Positions 52,748 through 61,355 of a stretch of 64,000 nt of DNA are shown here, piece after piece; position 1 is the stretch's first letter; each line of letters starts with the position of its first letter. Source of the DNA: Actinospica robiniae DSM 44927 (GTDB lineage: Bacteria; Actinomycetota; Actinomycetes; Streptomycetales; Catenulisporaceae); assembly GCF_000504285.1 (NCBI RefSeq), contig NZ_KI632511.1:8538154-8602153 (forward strand). The letters are read 5' to 3'. The notes beneath the pieces are model-generated. The model saw only the letters and a program-made list of their open reading frames with translations. It ran no database searches and was not told where the DNA came from. The translations under genes and the position numbers were made by a program.

Positions 52748-54424
52748 GTGATCGCATACGAGTATCTGGACGAGGCCATGGTGTGCATCTGCGCGCCGAT
52801 GCGATCGAGCGGGCAGATCGCGGAGCTGGAGCGGCGTCTCGGGCTCTCCGGCGCGATCGTGCTGGCCCCGGTTCCGCCGGGAGAGCAGCTCACCCCGGAC
52901 GAGCACGCCCGCCTGAAGGTGCTGCACCTGCGGAAAATCGCGGCCGCCGACTGCGTCGTGGTGGCCAACACCGACGGGTACACGGGACCGGGCACCGCCG
53001 AGGAGATCGCGTACACGATGCGGCTGGCCAAACCGCTCAGCTTCCTCGAGGATCCGATCCGCCTCCGCGTAGACCCGGAGGTCTATGCCGGGCTGGTGGG
53101 GCGCACCCGGTTCATCGAGTTGCGACCCGCGCAGCAGTTCCCGGCGAAGTTGGCCCGCGGCAGCGTCGTGCGGATCGCCGCTGCCGACGTTGAACGCGGC
53201 GCCCTGTTCCGGGTCGCTGGGGTGCTGCGCTATCCGGGACTGATCGAAGCCGCAGCGAGTATCGACCCGACCCGGGTGGGCCCTGGACTGTCGGGCGCGG
53301 ACCTCGCCGAGCATCTGCGCGGCGCACATCCCGGTACCGACGATGACGCCTATCTCGCGGCCGAACTCGACTTCCTCGGCGAGGAGCACAGTGAGTCAGT
53401 CGCGGCGCCGGCTCGCTTGGGTATCCGCGTCGGGCTGCTGGCGCACGGCCCGGACAGCACCGTCGTCCTGGAACGTGGACAGCCGGGGGCGCTCGACTTG
53501 CCCAGTGTGCAACTCGGCCCGGGCGAGGATCCGGCAGCCGCAGCGCGCCGACTCGCGTGGGAGCTCTTCGAACAGCGCGCAGACCGCGTGCGCCTGGCCG
53601 CGGTGGACCTCAGGGCCGGCGGAGTGTGCGCCGGGTACGTCTTCGACGCCAGCCCGCTCGATCCGGTTCACCTCGCGCAACTGTTCAGGACCGAAAAGAC
53701 CGGTTACGGCAGGCTCGTCTTCGCCGCCTGCGACAGGGTCCACGCGATGGTCGCGCCGCGCACCGCGCGCGTGATCGCCGCCGTGCTCGAGCGCTTCGAA
53801 GACGGTGGGGCGATCGTTCTGGAAGAGGGGTTCGCCCCCGGCACGCGCCTGGTGTGGCAGTGGCACCCGAGCGAGCAACCGCCGAACGGCGTGCCGATCA
53901 CCCAGGCGGGCGTGTGGGCGTTCGACCGCGACGGGCGGGTGGTCCTGCAACACTGCACCGAACGCGGCGGCGCTTTCGCGCTCCCGGCGGGAGGCCTGGA
54001 ACCCGGTGATCGGGACTGGCTGGCGACCGCGGCACGCGAGGCGTTCGAAGAAAGCCAGATCCTGATCGACCACCGGGCCGCTCGGCTGATCGGGTTCCAG
54101 GTCACCTACGGCGACCGCGGTCATCCGAACGGGCTGGCCCAGGCCCGCTACGTCGCCCCGGTCCTCGGCTACCGCCCGATCGCCGCGGACAGCGACCCGA
54201 AGCTCACCCGCCCCCGCGCCCCCTACCGCCGGTACCTGACCGATATCCGCCGCGCAGCCGGCCTGCTCGACTGGGGCCCACACGCCGAGGCCCAGACGCG
54301 CGCGGCCGAACAGGCCGCGCGCGAGATGGGCGTGCCGGTTGACCGCCCGGCCGCCGACGGCTACCGCGACCACGGCGATGCGCCGGCCGCCGACTACATC
54401 GACGGATGGGAAGTGGTGCTATGA
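52748..54424 (+). CDS. Deoxyribosyltransferase-like + Nudix + Nudix protein (module 1)
   Basis: GTG 52748 (VIAYEYLDEAMVCICAPMRS) follows GGAG and matches the start of the paralogue at 58908. Residues 10-120 look like a nucleoside 2-deoxyribosyltransferase/SLOG-type Rossmann domain (ADCVVVANTDGYTGPGTAEE, IAYTMRLAKPLSFLE). A weak first Nudix-like domain (LGIRVGLLAHG) has a decayed box. A second is complete: GVWAFDRDGRVVLQHCTERG, AGGLEPGDRDWLATAAREAF then EESQI. The C-terminal GVPVDRPAADGYRDHGDA is shared with module 2. Its stop overlaps the histidine phosphatase start. Confidence 0.75.
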   Translation: MIAYEYLDEAMVCICAPMRSSGQIAELERRLGLSGAIVLAPVPPGEQLTPDEHARLKVLHLRKIAAADCVVVANTDGYTGPGTAEEIAYTMRLAKPLSFLEDPIRLRVDPEVYAGLVGRTRFIELRPAQQFPAKLARGSVVRIAAADVERGALFRVAGVLRYPGLIEAAASIDPTRVGPGLSGADLAEHLRGAHPGTDDDAYLAAELDFLGEEHSESVAAPARLGIRVGLLAHGPDSTVVLERGQPGALDLPSVQLGPGEDPAAAARRLAWELFEQRADRVRLAAVDLRAGGVCAGYVFDASPLDPVHLAQLFRTEKTGYGRLVFAACDRVHAMVAPRTARVIAAVLERFEDGGAIVLEEGFAPGTRLVWQWHPSEQPPNGVPITQAGVWAFDRDGRVVLQHCTERGGAFALPAGGLEPGDRDWLATAAREAFEESQILIDHRAARLIGFQVTYGDRGHPNGLAQARYVAPVLGYRPIAADSDPKLTRPRAPYRRYLTDIRRAAGLLDWGPHAEAQTRAAEQAAREMGVPVDRPAADGYRDHGDAPAADYIDGWEVVL

Positions 54425-55050
54425 CCGCCACCGAGCTACTGCTCATCCGCCACGGTGAGGACTGGTCCCGAGCCGATGCGGCCGGATCCCAGTCCGCGCA
54501 GGGCCTGACCGGTCGCGGCCTGGCCCAAGCGCAGGCGCTCGCCGCCTATCTGGCACAGGAGGTCGCGCGGCTCGGCACGATCGCGGCCCTCTACAGTTCG
54601 CCGTTGCTTCGGTGCCTGGAGACGGCCACGCCGATCGCGCACGCGCTGCGGCTGACCGCGAACCTGGCCCCGCAGCTGCGGCCCGACGGTGACGAGTGGG
54701 AGCGCGTCGGGCGGTTCCTGACGCAACTGTGCGAGGTCCACCGTTCCGGGCGCGTCGTGGTGGTCGGCCACGCCTCGACTCTGACCGCCGCGTCTTCAGC
54801 CTTCTCGCGCGCGACGGCCGGTTCCGGTGACTTTGCGCTGGCCACCCTCGGACACGGCTGGCTCAGCCGATGGCGGTACGAAGACGAACAGCCAGAGCGA
54901 ACCGCGAGGTGGACGCTCCTGCAGCACTGCGACCTCGAACAGCTCCGGCTCGATTTCCCGCACGCCGCGCCCACCACGCAACCCGCAGCGCTGCCACGTC
55001 GTTCCCAGAGGGCGGATCTGCCCACCGGCCCGGTCGGAGAACGGAGATAG
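54421..55050 (+). CDS. Histidine phosphatase-family protein (module 1)
   Basis: ATG 54421 overlaps the stop of the double-Nudix gene (ATGA). The 209-residue protein has LLLIRHGEDWS (catalytic RHG), GLTGRGLAQAQALA, LYSSPLLRCLETATPI and VVVVGHASTLTAAS, the second catalytic histidine. The family removes phosphate from small molecules. Acting after a Nudix enzyme, it could remove the phosphate left after diphosphate cleavage, which is inference. Confidence 0.87.
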   Translation: MTATELLLIRHGEDWSRADAAGSQSAQGLTGRGLAQAQALAAYLAQEVARLGTIAALYSSPLLRCLETATPIAHALRLTANLAPQLRPDGDEWERVGRFLTQLCEVHRSGRVVVVGHASTLTAASSAFSRATAGSGDFALATLGHGWLSRWRYEDEQPERTARWTLLQHCDLEQLRLDFPHAAPTTQPAALPRRSQRADLPTGPVGERR

Positions 55051-55053
55051 GCA

Positions 55054-55746
55054 ATGGAAGAGATCAAGCCAGCCGATACCGGGTGGACGGCGCCCGCACT
55101 CGCCTGCGGCATCATCGTGATCGACTTCGAGGCGCTCACGCCCGCGGGCCGCCCCATGGAGCCGATCGAGGTCGCGGCCCTCGCGCTACGGCACGACGAC
55201 GGCCGCTGGTACGAGCAGGCACGCTTCAGCGCCCTGATCCGGCCGCCCGACGACGTCCCGGTGACCGCGCGCAGCACGGCGCTGACGGGGATCACCGCAG
55301 CCATGCTCGCGCCGGAGCGCAGCGCGCGAGACGTGCTCGGTGAGCTCGACCGCCGCCTGGCAGCGCCGCCGTATCGGCTGGTCGCGCACAGCGCAGGGAC
55401 GGAGGGCAGCTTGATCCGCAGACAGGCCGAGCACTGCCCGAACCTGGCCGTCACACCGCTACTCGACACCGTCACCATGGCCAGGGCCGTACTCCCGCAC
55501 CTCACCTCGCATCGGCTCGATGCCGTCCTCGACCACTACCGCATTACACCTGGACCAGATCGCCACCGCGCAATGGCAGACGTCGAACTGACCACCCAAA
55601 TCTTCCTCCGGCTGCTCTCGGACGGCGCAGCCGCCGGGTGCTGGCACGACCTGGCCAGCCTTGATCGCGTCGCCGGACGCGCTGCGCCCCGGCCGCCGGC
55701 ACAGCGTTCCGCCGCGCCATGGGAAGTGGGGGTCCCCGCCTCATGA
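55054..55746 (+). CDS. DnaQ-like 3'-5' exonuclease
   Basis: The 230-residue protein shows the exonuclease motifs: IIVIDFEALTPAG (DxE, Exo I), VAHSAGTEGSLIRRQAEH (Exo II region) and HRAMADVELTTQIFLRLL (Exo III, HxxxxD). It is 3 bp after the phosphatase gene. A stand-alone DnaQ-like enzyme could trim RNA or DNA ends; in a cluster of nucleotide-processing enzymes it may act on an oligonucleotide or modified nucleotide substrate. Confidence 0.85.
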   Translation: MEEIKPADTGWTAPALACGIIVIDFEALTPAGRPMEPIEVAALALRHDDGRWYEQARFSALIRPPDDVPVTARSTALTGITAAMLAPERSARDVLGELDRRLAAPPYRLVAHSAGTEGSLIRRQAEHCPNLAVTPLLDTVTMARAVLPHLTSHRLDAVLDHYRITPGPDRHRAMADVELTTQIFLRLLSDGAAAGCWHDLASLDRVAGRAAPRPPAQRSAAPWEVGVPAS

Positions 55747-56657
55747 GCCAACCGACTGGAATCGCCGAACTCTCGCTGCCCATCGAACTCGCACCCTTCG
55801 TCCAGGACCGGCTCGGCGACGTGCGGGTCGTGGCGGATTTGTCGTGGCCCTATGAAGGGTCTGAGGTCTACCGGATCCGCGACGAAGACGGCACCGACCA
55901 CATTCTCAAGCGTCTGATCGATGACACCTTCTACGCCCGGGAGACGGCCGGATACGCCTGGGCGAGCGCGCTCGGCCGTGACAGGGCGCCGCGGCTTGAG
56001 GCGGCCGACCCGCATCTGCGCGTCGTGGTCACCACTTTCCTGCCCGGTGTGCTGCTGAAGGAGGCCTACTTGGACCCGGCCCGATCGGCGCAGGCGTATC
56101 GGCAGGTCGGCGAGCTGCTGCGGCGACTGCACGACTCTGCGGCGCCTGTGGCCGACTCGGACGTGATCGATCGTCTGGTCGCGCAGACCGACACGCACAT
56201 CGAACGAGTCGGCGCCGAACTGGACGCGGCTCAGCGCAACTGCATCCACCGTGCCGCGCAGCAACTCGCCACGGTGGCCGCGTCGATGCCCTCGGTGCCG
56301 ACGCACGGGGACTTCTGGCCGCGCAACCTCCTGATCGATCTAGACAGCGGCACGGTCGCGGTCATCGACTTCGAGCGGGCCGCACTCGCCCCGGCCGTAC
56401 GCGACCTGGTACGCCTGGAGACTGGCGTCTTCACCCGGAGCCCGGCAGCACGCGACGCCTTCTACACCGGATACGGACGAGATCTCATGCCAGTTGAGGC
56501 GACGGCGCTGCGTGCTTGGGCGGTCTTGGACGCGCTCTCCGCCCTCGCCTGGGCCCTCGCGCACAACGACACCCACCTGCTCGAGCACGCTCGCAGGATC
56601 CTGAGTTCTGATGATTCCGCTCGGCAGGACGGCCGTCACCCGGAGGCGGCGCTATGA
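55743..56657 (+). CDS. APH-family phosphotransferase
   Basis: ATG 55743 overlaps the exonuclease stop (ATGA). The 304-residue protein shows VYRIRDEDGTDHILKRLIDD in the N-lobe, VPTHGDFWPRNLLIDLDSGT as Brenner loop and VAVIDFERAALAPAVRDLVR as metal-binding loop, so the catalytic residues are complete. It probably phosphorylates a hydroxyl group on the pathway's metabolite. Its stop overlaps the next start. Confidence 0.87.
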   Translation: MSQPTGIAELSLPIELAPFVQDRLGDVRVVADLSWPYEGSEVYRIRDEDGTDHILKRLIDDTFYARETAGYAWASALGRDRAPRLEAADPHLRVVVTTFLPGVLLKEAYLDPARSAQAYRQVGELLRRLHDSAAPVADSDVIDRLVAQTDTHIERVGAELDAAQRNCIHRAAQQLATVAASMPSVPTHGDFWPRNLLIDLDSGTVAVIDFERAALAPAVRDLVRLETGVFTRSPAARDAFYTGYGRDLMPVEATALRAWAVLDALSALAWALAHNDTHLLEHARRILSSDDSARQDGRHPEAAL

Positions 56658-57145
56658 ACCGCACTCCCTGGCTTATACGCATCGGCGCCGCAGCCGTCGT
56701 AACCATCGCAGCCGCAGGCAGCGCCCTGGCACTGTCTGCACAAGATTCCACTGGTCCGCTCGCAACATGCTCAGCCACCCAGGACCGGCCGGATCCGGTG
56801 ATGGCCGCCGACGGCTACGTCCAGGCCGCCTACCGGCTCGTCTGCGGCGGCGCGATATCCACCGGCATCACACTCGGGCTCTACTTTCACGCGCACCAGA
56901 CCAGCGCGGGTGTCATGGTCGCCCAGACCCGGTGCAGCGCCGCGGGAACGACCGTGGACCGTCAGATCTCCGCGCCATGTCGGATCGGTGGGTGGGAGGT
57001 CACGCTCGGAACAGACGCTACCTGGTCGGCGCACTACCGAGTCCCTGACTTCGGTTGGCAGCCATCCGGACAGGAGTGGACCGCATCCTCCTGTCCGCGG
57101 TTCGTCCCGGGCGTGCAGACCATCGTGTTCGGAGACGGCTCATGA
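56654..57145 (+). CDS. Small secreted protein of unknown function
   Basis: ATG 56654 overlaps the kinase stop. Residues 1-30 (MNRTPWLIRIGAAAVVTIAA and AGSALALSAQD) form a signal peptide or N-terminal anchor. The 130-residue mature part has six cysteines or so (ATCSATQD, RLVCGG, QTRCSAAG, SAPCRIG, SSCPRF), suggesting disulphides outside the cell. I recognise no family. It is the only clearly exported product within the operon besides the membrane protein at 51600. Confidence 0.7.
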   Translation: MNRTPWLIRIGAAAVVTIAAAGSALALSAQDSTGPLATCSATQDRPDPVMAADGYVQAAYRLVCGGAISTGITLGLYFHAHQTSAGVMVAQTRCSAAGTTVDRQISAPCRIGGWEVTLGTDATWSAHYRVPDFGWQPSGQEWTASSCPRFVPGVQTIVFGDGS

Positions 57146-58524
57146 CCGCCCGGCTCGCTCGGCCACCGGCGCCAGCCTCTATCGACGCTGACGAGCGCGG
57201 CGGCGAGGCGGCGTGCAACCCTTCGCTGCGTGTGCCCGATTGGGCATCAGGGATCGAGCTTCCCGGCGTCATCCCCCTCATCGCGCCGGCACGCCGAGTG
57301 CTCGCGGTACTCGCCGCGTTCGACGGAGTCGACGCTCCAGCGGCGGTGATTGCCGCGCACGCCGACCTGCCCACCAGCGAAGCGCTGCGTCATCTGCGCC
57401 ACCTTGCCCGGCATCACCTGGCCCAGACGAGTGAGACCGACCCGGGTTCCTTCCGCGCCGCGCCAGGCCCCTCGCCGCTGCGCCCCGCGATCCTCACGTG
57501 CGACGGCTATACCAGAGCCACCACGTGGCACCTCGCGTGCACTTTCGAGGCCGCTCAGGTGCTCGGTGTGGCTGACCTGCCCGGACGAGAGCAGATCGCA
57601 CCGGACCCGCAGCGTCCAACGTTGAGCTTCACCGACCGCTCCCACGCGCTGGACTGGTTCGTTGGCGAACGCGCCCGGCTCCTGCGGGAAATCGGAGCCG
57701 CGCGCGAGTCGGGCGGCCACGCCCAAGCGTGGCGCCTGGCCTTGCTGACGCTCAATATCAGCACCCTCACGGGGGCGTGGGACGGATGGCAGCAGGCGTA
57801 TGAGCACGGCATCGCGGCTGCCTACCGCGACACTCACCGGGGTGCTCGCGCGATGCTCGAGGAGTACGGCGGCCACCTTGACCTGGCCGGAGGCAACACG
57901 GCGGCTGCGCGCACGCGCTACCAGCGTTCCCTCGAGATCCGCAGCGCCGACGGCGATGCGCAAGCGGTGATCCGCTCCCTCCATGGACTCGGGCTGACCT
58001 GGCTGCACGCCGACTCCCTGCCGGAGGCGGAGATCCTCTTCGATCAGGCCGTCGACCTCGCGCGCGAAGCCGGCGACCAAGAGCGCGAAGCCGTCGCCCG
58101 CATCCACCTCGGCGCGATCCATGCCCGCACTGGCCGCGCGGGACTGGCCCGCGACGAACTCTCGGCCGCGCTCGCGGCGCCGTTCGCGGCGGGCCACGAC
58201 CTGTACAGGGTCCACGGGACCGTGGCTCTCGCCGCAGCTCACCGGTCGTGCGATGACCTGGCAAGCGCTGAGCAGACAGCGCTCGAAGCCGTGCACGCCG
58301 CCGCGCAGATCGGTATCCCGCTGCTGCTGGCCGAACCGCTGGTCGAACACGCCCGGATCCAGGCCGCGCGCGGCCACCTGCGCGTCGCGCTCGCGCTCCT
58401 CCATGAAGCCCAAGCCATCTATGCCGAGCACGACCAGAAGTATTACGCGATGGGCGTCGGCCGCGAGATCGATCGCCTTACCTGCCTGCGCGAACCGGAA
58501 GCTTGCAGAGAAGAACATGAATAG
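57142..58524 (+). CDS. TPR-repeat protein with winged-helix-like N-terminus
   Basis: ATG 57142 overlaps the previous stop (ATGA). Of 460 residues, about 50-100 look like a small helical DNA-binding region (ARRVLAVLAAFDGVDAPAAV, PTSEALRHLRHLARHHLAQT), resembling the region after NB-ARC in AfsR/SARP-type regulators. Residues 180-440 are tetratricopeptide repeats (GNTAAARTRYQRSLEIRSAD, ADSLPEAEILFDQAVDLARE). No P-loop is seen. It is probably a regulator or scaffold of the operon. Confidence 0.75.
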   Translation: MTARLARPPAPASIDADERGGEAACNPSLRVPDWASGIELPGVIPLIAPARRVLAVLAAFDGVDAPAAVIAAHADLPTSEALRHLRHLARHHLAQTSETDPGSFRAAPGPSPLRPAILTCDGYTRATTWHLACTFEAAQVLGVADLPGREQIAPDPQRPTLSFTDRSHALDWFVGERARLLREIGAARESGGHAQAWRLALLTLNISTLTGAWDGWQQAYEHGIAAAYRDTHRGARAMLEEYGGHLDLAGGNTAAARTRYQRSLEIRSADGDAQAVIRSLHGLGLTWLHADSLPEAEILFDQAVDLAREAGDQEREAVARIHLGAIHARTGRAGLARDELSAALAAPFAAGHDLYRVHGTVALAAAHRSCDDLASAEQTALEAVHAAAQIGIPLLLAEPLVEHARIQAARGHLRVALALLHEAQAIYAEHDQKYYAMGVGREIDRLTCLREPEACREEHE

Positions 58525-58885
58525 TCACTCGTGCGCGGGAATCGCCGACAGAACCTGGACTGGGTCGTTGCGGCCGCGGTGTCCGCATCCTTCGCGCACC
58601 GCCGCCGGCTTGGCGTCGTTCGATGCGTGGCCGGGTTCACCGACGCGTGATTACTCAGTGGAATTCGGTGGACACGCCTGGCAATCTACAGTCGAGGTGC
58701 GGCGGGCACGCGGGCTGAGATACTCCGCAGCGGTCGTGAAGCCAGACGGGTGCACTCGGGCTATGCAGGGGCTGGCTGGTGCGGGCAAGCGCGATGTTCG
58801 CCGGAAGCGGCGGATGCCGGAAGAGATTGGCGCAGCGATGTTCTGGAACGAGCTGAGTCCGATGCCCGCCATGGCAGAGGTCTGA
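58517..58885 (+). CDS. Possible hypothetical protein between the two modules
   Basis: ATG 58517 overlaps the TPR gene stop. The 122 residues end in MPEEIGAAMFWNELSPMPAM and AEV, which looks protein-like, while the first half is rich in Arg/Pro/Ser and less convincing. The frame may have suffered a shift. No family recognised. The rest of 58525-58907 holds nothing else. Confidence 0.4.
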   Translation: MNSHSCAGIADRTWTGSLRPRCPHPSRTAAGLASFDAWPGSPTRDYSVEFGGHAWQSTVEVRRARGLRYSAAVVKPDGCTRAMQGLAGAGKRDVRRKRRMPEEIGAAMFWNELSPMPAMAEV

Positions 58886-58907
58886 ATCGTCTATGAGGGG
58901 GTCGTAG

Positions 58908-60563
58908 GTGCTGGACGAATCGCGTGCACGTAGGTACGCGCTGAAGACGGTGTGCCTGTGCGCGCCGAGTTGGGCCGAGCGGGAATGGCAGCAGGTCATG
59001 GCCGTTCTTACAGCGGCCGGCGCGGTCGTGGTCGGCCCGGCCGCCGATGTGACGGGAGCACGTGAGCAGTTCGTCCGGCGGCGGCTTGCGGCGGCCGACA
59101 TGCTCCTGGTGGTCAACGTCGGCGGCTACGTCACCGACGCGATGACCGCGGAGCTCGCGTGCGCGCTGCGCCTGGATGTGTGTGTGGAGTATCTCGAGCC
59201 GCCGGTGAGGATCGAAGCAGGCCCCGAGCTGGGCCGGGTCCTGGCCGAACGAGAAAGCCGGTATGTGGCCGGACCGGCTGGGAAGACTCCGGTGCTCGCG
59301 CCCGGGGTGCTGGTGGAGGTCCCCGGCCCGGGCGATGCGATGGTCGTGTGCCGGACCTTGGAACTCGACCGGGACTTCGATCAGGACGCGCTGGCCGCCG
59401 CGATGGCGAGGGTCACGGCCCCGGCCGAATCCGACGGCTCCGTACCCTCGTCTCCCGTGCTGCACATCGAGTACGTCGGGGCGGCATCCCCGCGCAGGGC
59501 CGCCGAGCGCGCCTATCGCAGATCGCTGCCGCGTACGGTCGCGGGCGCGCACGTGCTGATCCGCGACGGGGCTGGGCGGATCCTGCTGGTGCGCCCGACC
59601 GGCTCTTCGCGCTGGTCACTGCCGGGGGGCGGCTTCGACGAGGGTGAGTACCCGTGGCAGGCGGCGCGGCGCGAAGCGATCGAGGAACTCGGGTTCGCGG
59701 AGTTCGAGCCCGGCGGGCTGCTGGTGATCGACCAGTGTCCGGCGCGCGCCGAGACCGAGACGCACACCGAATACCTCTTCGACGGCGGCGTCATCGATAA
59801 CCACGCGATCGCAGCAATCCGGTTACCCGCAGACGAACTCGACGCGTTCGAGTTCGTCGATGCCGACCGTGTCAGCGCTTTCGTCACCCCGCGCCTGGCT
59901 CGGCGCATCGCCGGTGCGCTCGAGCGTCTGCGCGATCCTGGCGCGCCGATGGCACTCGAACACGGCTACCGGACCGGGGAGCGGGCGCAATGGCGGTGGC
60001 ACGCCCCGGATGCGCTGCCGGATCTTCCGGTCGGGCAGGTCGGCGGGTGGCTGTTCGACGAGGAATCCGGGCGGGTGCTGCTGCAGCACCGCACCGATAC
60101 CCACCGCTACGCCCTGCCGGCCGGAGGGCCGGAGGCGGGCGAGCATCCGCTCGAGACCCTCGCGCGCGAGGCGATGGAGGAATCCCAGGTCGAGGTGTAC
60201 CTCAACACCGCCGTCCTGATCGGCGGGCAGTCGAGCACCGCGGACCCGCGCTACCCGGACGGAGTGCTCCAACTGCGCTACGCCGCCGTCATCCGCCGCT
60301 ACCACCCGATCGCCCCGGACGGCGACCCGCACCTGGCCGGGCGCAGGCCCGCCTACCGGCGGTACCTGGTGGATATCGAGCGCGCCGCGGCCCTGCTCGA
60401 CTTCGGGCCGAGCGGGCACCTCCAGGCGGCCGCGGCCAAGCGTGCCGCGATCGAAGAGCACGGCCTACCGGTCGACCGGCCCGCCCCGGACGGCTACCAC
60501 GACCACGGCGACCCACAACCCCACACCGCCGCGTCAGCAGGCAGAGACGGAGACGCATCGTGA
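58908..60563 (+). CDS. Deoxyribosyltransferase-like + Nudix + Nudix protein (module 2)
   Basis: GTG 58908 starts a 551-residue paralogue of 52748-54424. Residues 12-95 form the Rossmann-like part (TVCLCAPSWAEREWQQVMAV, AADMLLVVNVGGYVTDAMTA). The first Nudix domain is complete here: LPGGGFDEGEYPWQAARREA then IEELGF. The second is also complete: AGGPEAGEHPLETLAREAME then ESQV. The C-terminal LPVDRPAPDGYHDHGDP is shared with module 1. The family could hydrolyse a nucleotide-linked intermediate. Its stop overlaps the phosphatase GTG. Confidence 0.82.
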   Translation: MLDESRARRYALKTVCLCAPSWAEREWQQVMAVLTAAGAVVVGPAADVTGAREQFVRRRLAAADMLLVVNVGGYVTDAMTAELACALRLDVCVEYLEPPVRIEAGPELGRVLAERESRYVAGPAGKTPVLAPGVLVEVPGPGDAMVVCRTLELDRDFDQDALAAAMARVTAPAESDGSVPSSPVLHIEYVGAASPRRAAERAYRRSLPRTVAGAHVLIRDGAGRILLVRPTGSSRWSLPGGGFDEGEYPWQAARREAIEELGFAEFEPGGLLVIDQCPARAETETHTEYLFDGGVIDNHAIAAIRLPADELDAFEFVDADRVSAFVTPRLARRIAGALERLRDPGAPMALEHGYRTGERAQWRWHAPDALPDLPVGQVGGWLFDEESGRVLLQHRTDTHRYALPAGGPEAGEHPLETLAREAMEESQVEVYLNTAVLIGGQSSTADPRYPDGVLQLRYAAVIRRYHPIAPDGDPHLAGRRPAYRRYLVDIERAAALLDFGPSGHLQAAAAKRAAIEEHGLPVDRPAPDGYHDHGDPQPHTAASAGRDGDAS

Positions 60564-61237
60564 GCGAAGTTACCCGCGTGACGATAGTGCGCCACGGCGA
60601 GGCGGTGATCAACACCGAGCGTGGACTTGCCGCCGCGGACTGCCGCGGTCTCACCCCCCGCGGGCGCGCGCAAGCCGAATACACCGCGACGCACCTGGCC
60701 GCGAGCACCAGAGCCGACGGCGGCTTCGACGCGCTCTACGCCTCCCCGCGCCGCCGCTGTGTGGAGTCGGTGGAGCCCGTCGCCAAGGCGTTAAACATGG
60801 AGGTGGTCTTCGCGCCGGAGTTGCGCTCGCTCGACCACGGCCCGGGCGACCCGTGGGACCCGGAGTCCAACGCGATCGGAACCATCCCTCCGCTCGCGCC
60901 CGAGGCCGCCCCGCTGCCGGGCGCGGAGTGCTGGGCAAGCTACCGACAGCGCGCCGGCGACTTCCTCGCAGCCCTGCCCGCTCGCCACCCCGGACACAGC
61001 ATTCTGATCATCGCCCACGCCGAAACGCAGGACGCCGCGATTGCCGCCTACTTCGGTCTCGGCCCGGATTCGGGCGCACGTGCCTACCAGATCACCTGGC
61101 ACACCGGGATCAGCAGGTGGCGCCACCACCGCCAGGTGTGGCCCGGCGCGCACGAGTGCGGGGCGTGGGCACTGCTCGCCCACAACGACGTGCGGCACCT
61201 ACACGGGACCGGTCTCGAACCCGACGGCACCCAGTGA
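60560..61237 (+). CDS. Histidine phosphatase-family protein (module 2)
   Basis: GTG 60560 overlaps the previous stop as GTGA. The 225-residue protein has VTIVRHGEAVINTERGLA (RHG), GLTPRGRAQAEYTATHLA, LYASPRRRCVESVEPV and ILIIAHAETQDAAIAAYFGL with the second histidine. It belongs to the same family as 54421 and occupies the same position after the same neighbour. Confidence 0.88.
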   Translation: MSEVTRVTIVRHGEAVINTERGLAAADCRGLTPRGRAQAEYTATHLAASTRADGGFDALYASPRRRCVESVEPVAKALNMEVVFAPELRSLDHGPGDPWDPESNAIGTIPPLAPEAAPLPGAECWASYRQRAGDFLAALPARHPGHSILIIAHAETQDAAIAAYFGLGPDSGARAYQITWHTGISRWRHHRQVWPGAHECGAWALLAHNDVRHLHGTGLEPDGTQ

Positions 61238-61292
61238 CCGAGCGCAACCGAACTACCACAGCCTATTGATTCAAGTTGGGGAGGGGCGTGAC

Positions 61293-61355
61293 ATGCGGAT
61301 CCCGATTCTGGAGACTCGCGCCGGCCGTGAGCGCGGGGAGCGTTTCCATGACTAG
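61293..61355 (+). CDS. Possible 20-residue peptide coupled to the ABC exporter
   Basis: ATG 61293 follows GGGGAGGGG (61278-61286) with 6 bases of spacing, among the strongest ribosome-binding sites in the window. The product is MRIPILETRAGRERGERFHD, ending in TAG 61353-61355; the exporter ATG 61348 lies inside this frame. Such an arrangement fits a leader or an exported peptide precursor. No modification enzyme of known peptide pathways is adjacent, so the second idea is speculative. Confidence 0.45.
   Translation: MRIPILETRAGRERGERFHD

Noticed and set aside
53396-54373. 325-residue minus-strand ORF across the double-Nudix gene
   Set aside because: Antisense frame; the plus strand has recognisable domains and coupled neighbours.
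61276-61347. Longer N-terminus for the ABC exporter from 61276
   Set aside because: The added 24 residues lack family character, and ATG 61348 fits the tiny-ORF coupling better.
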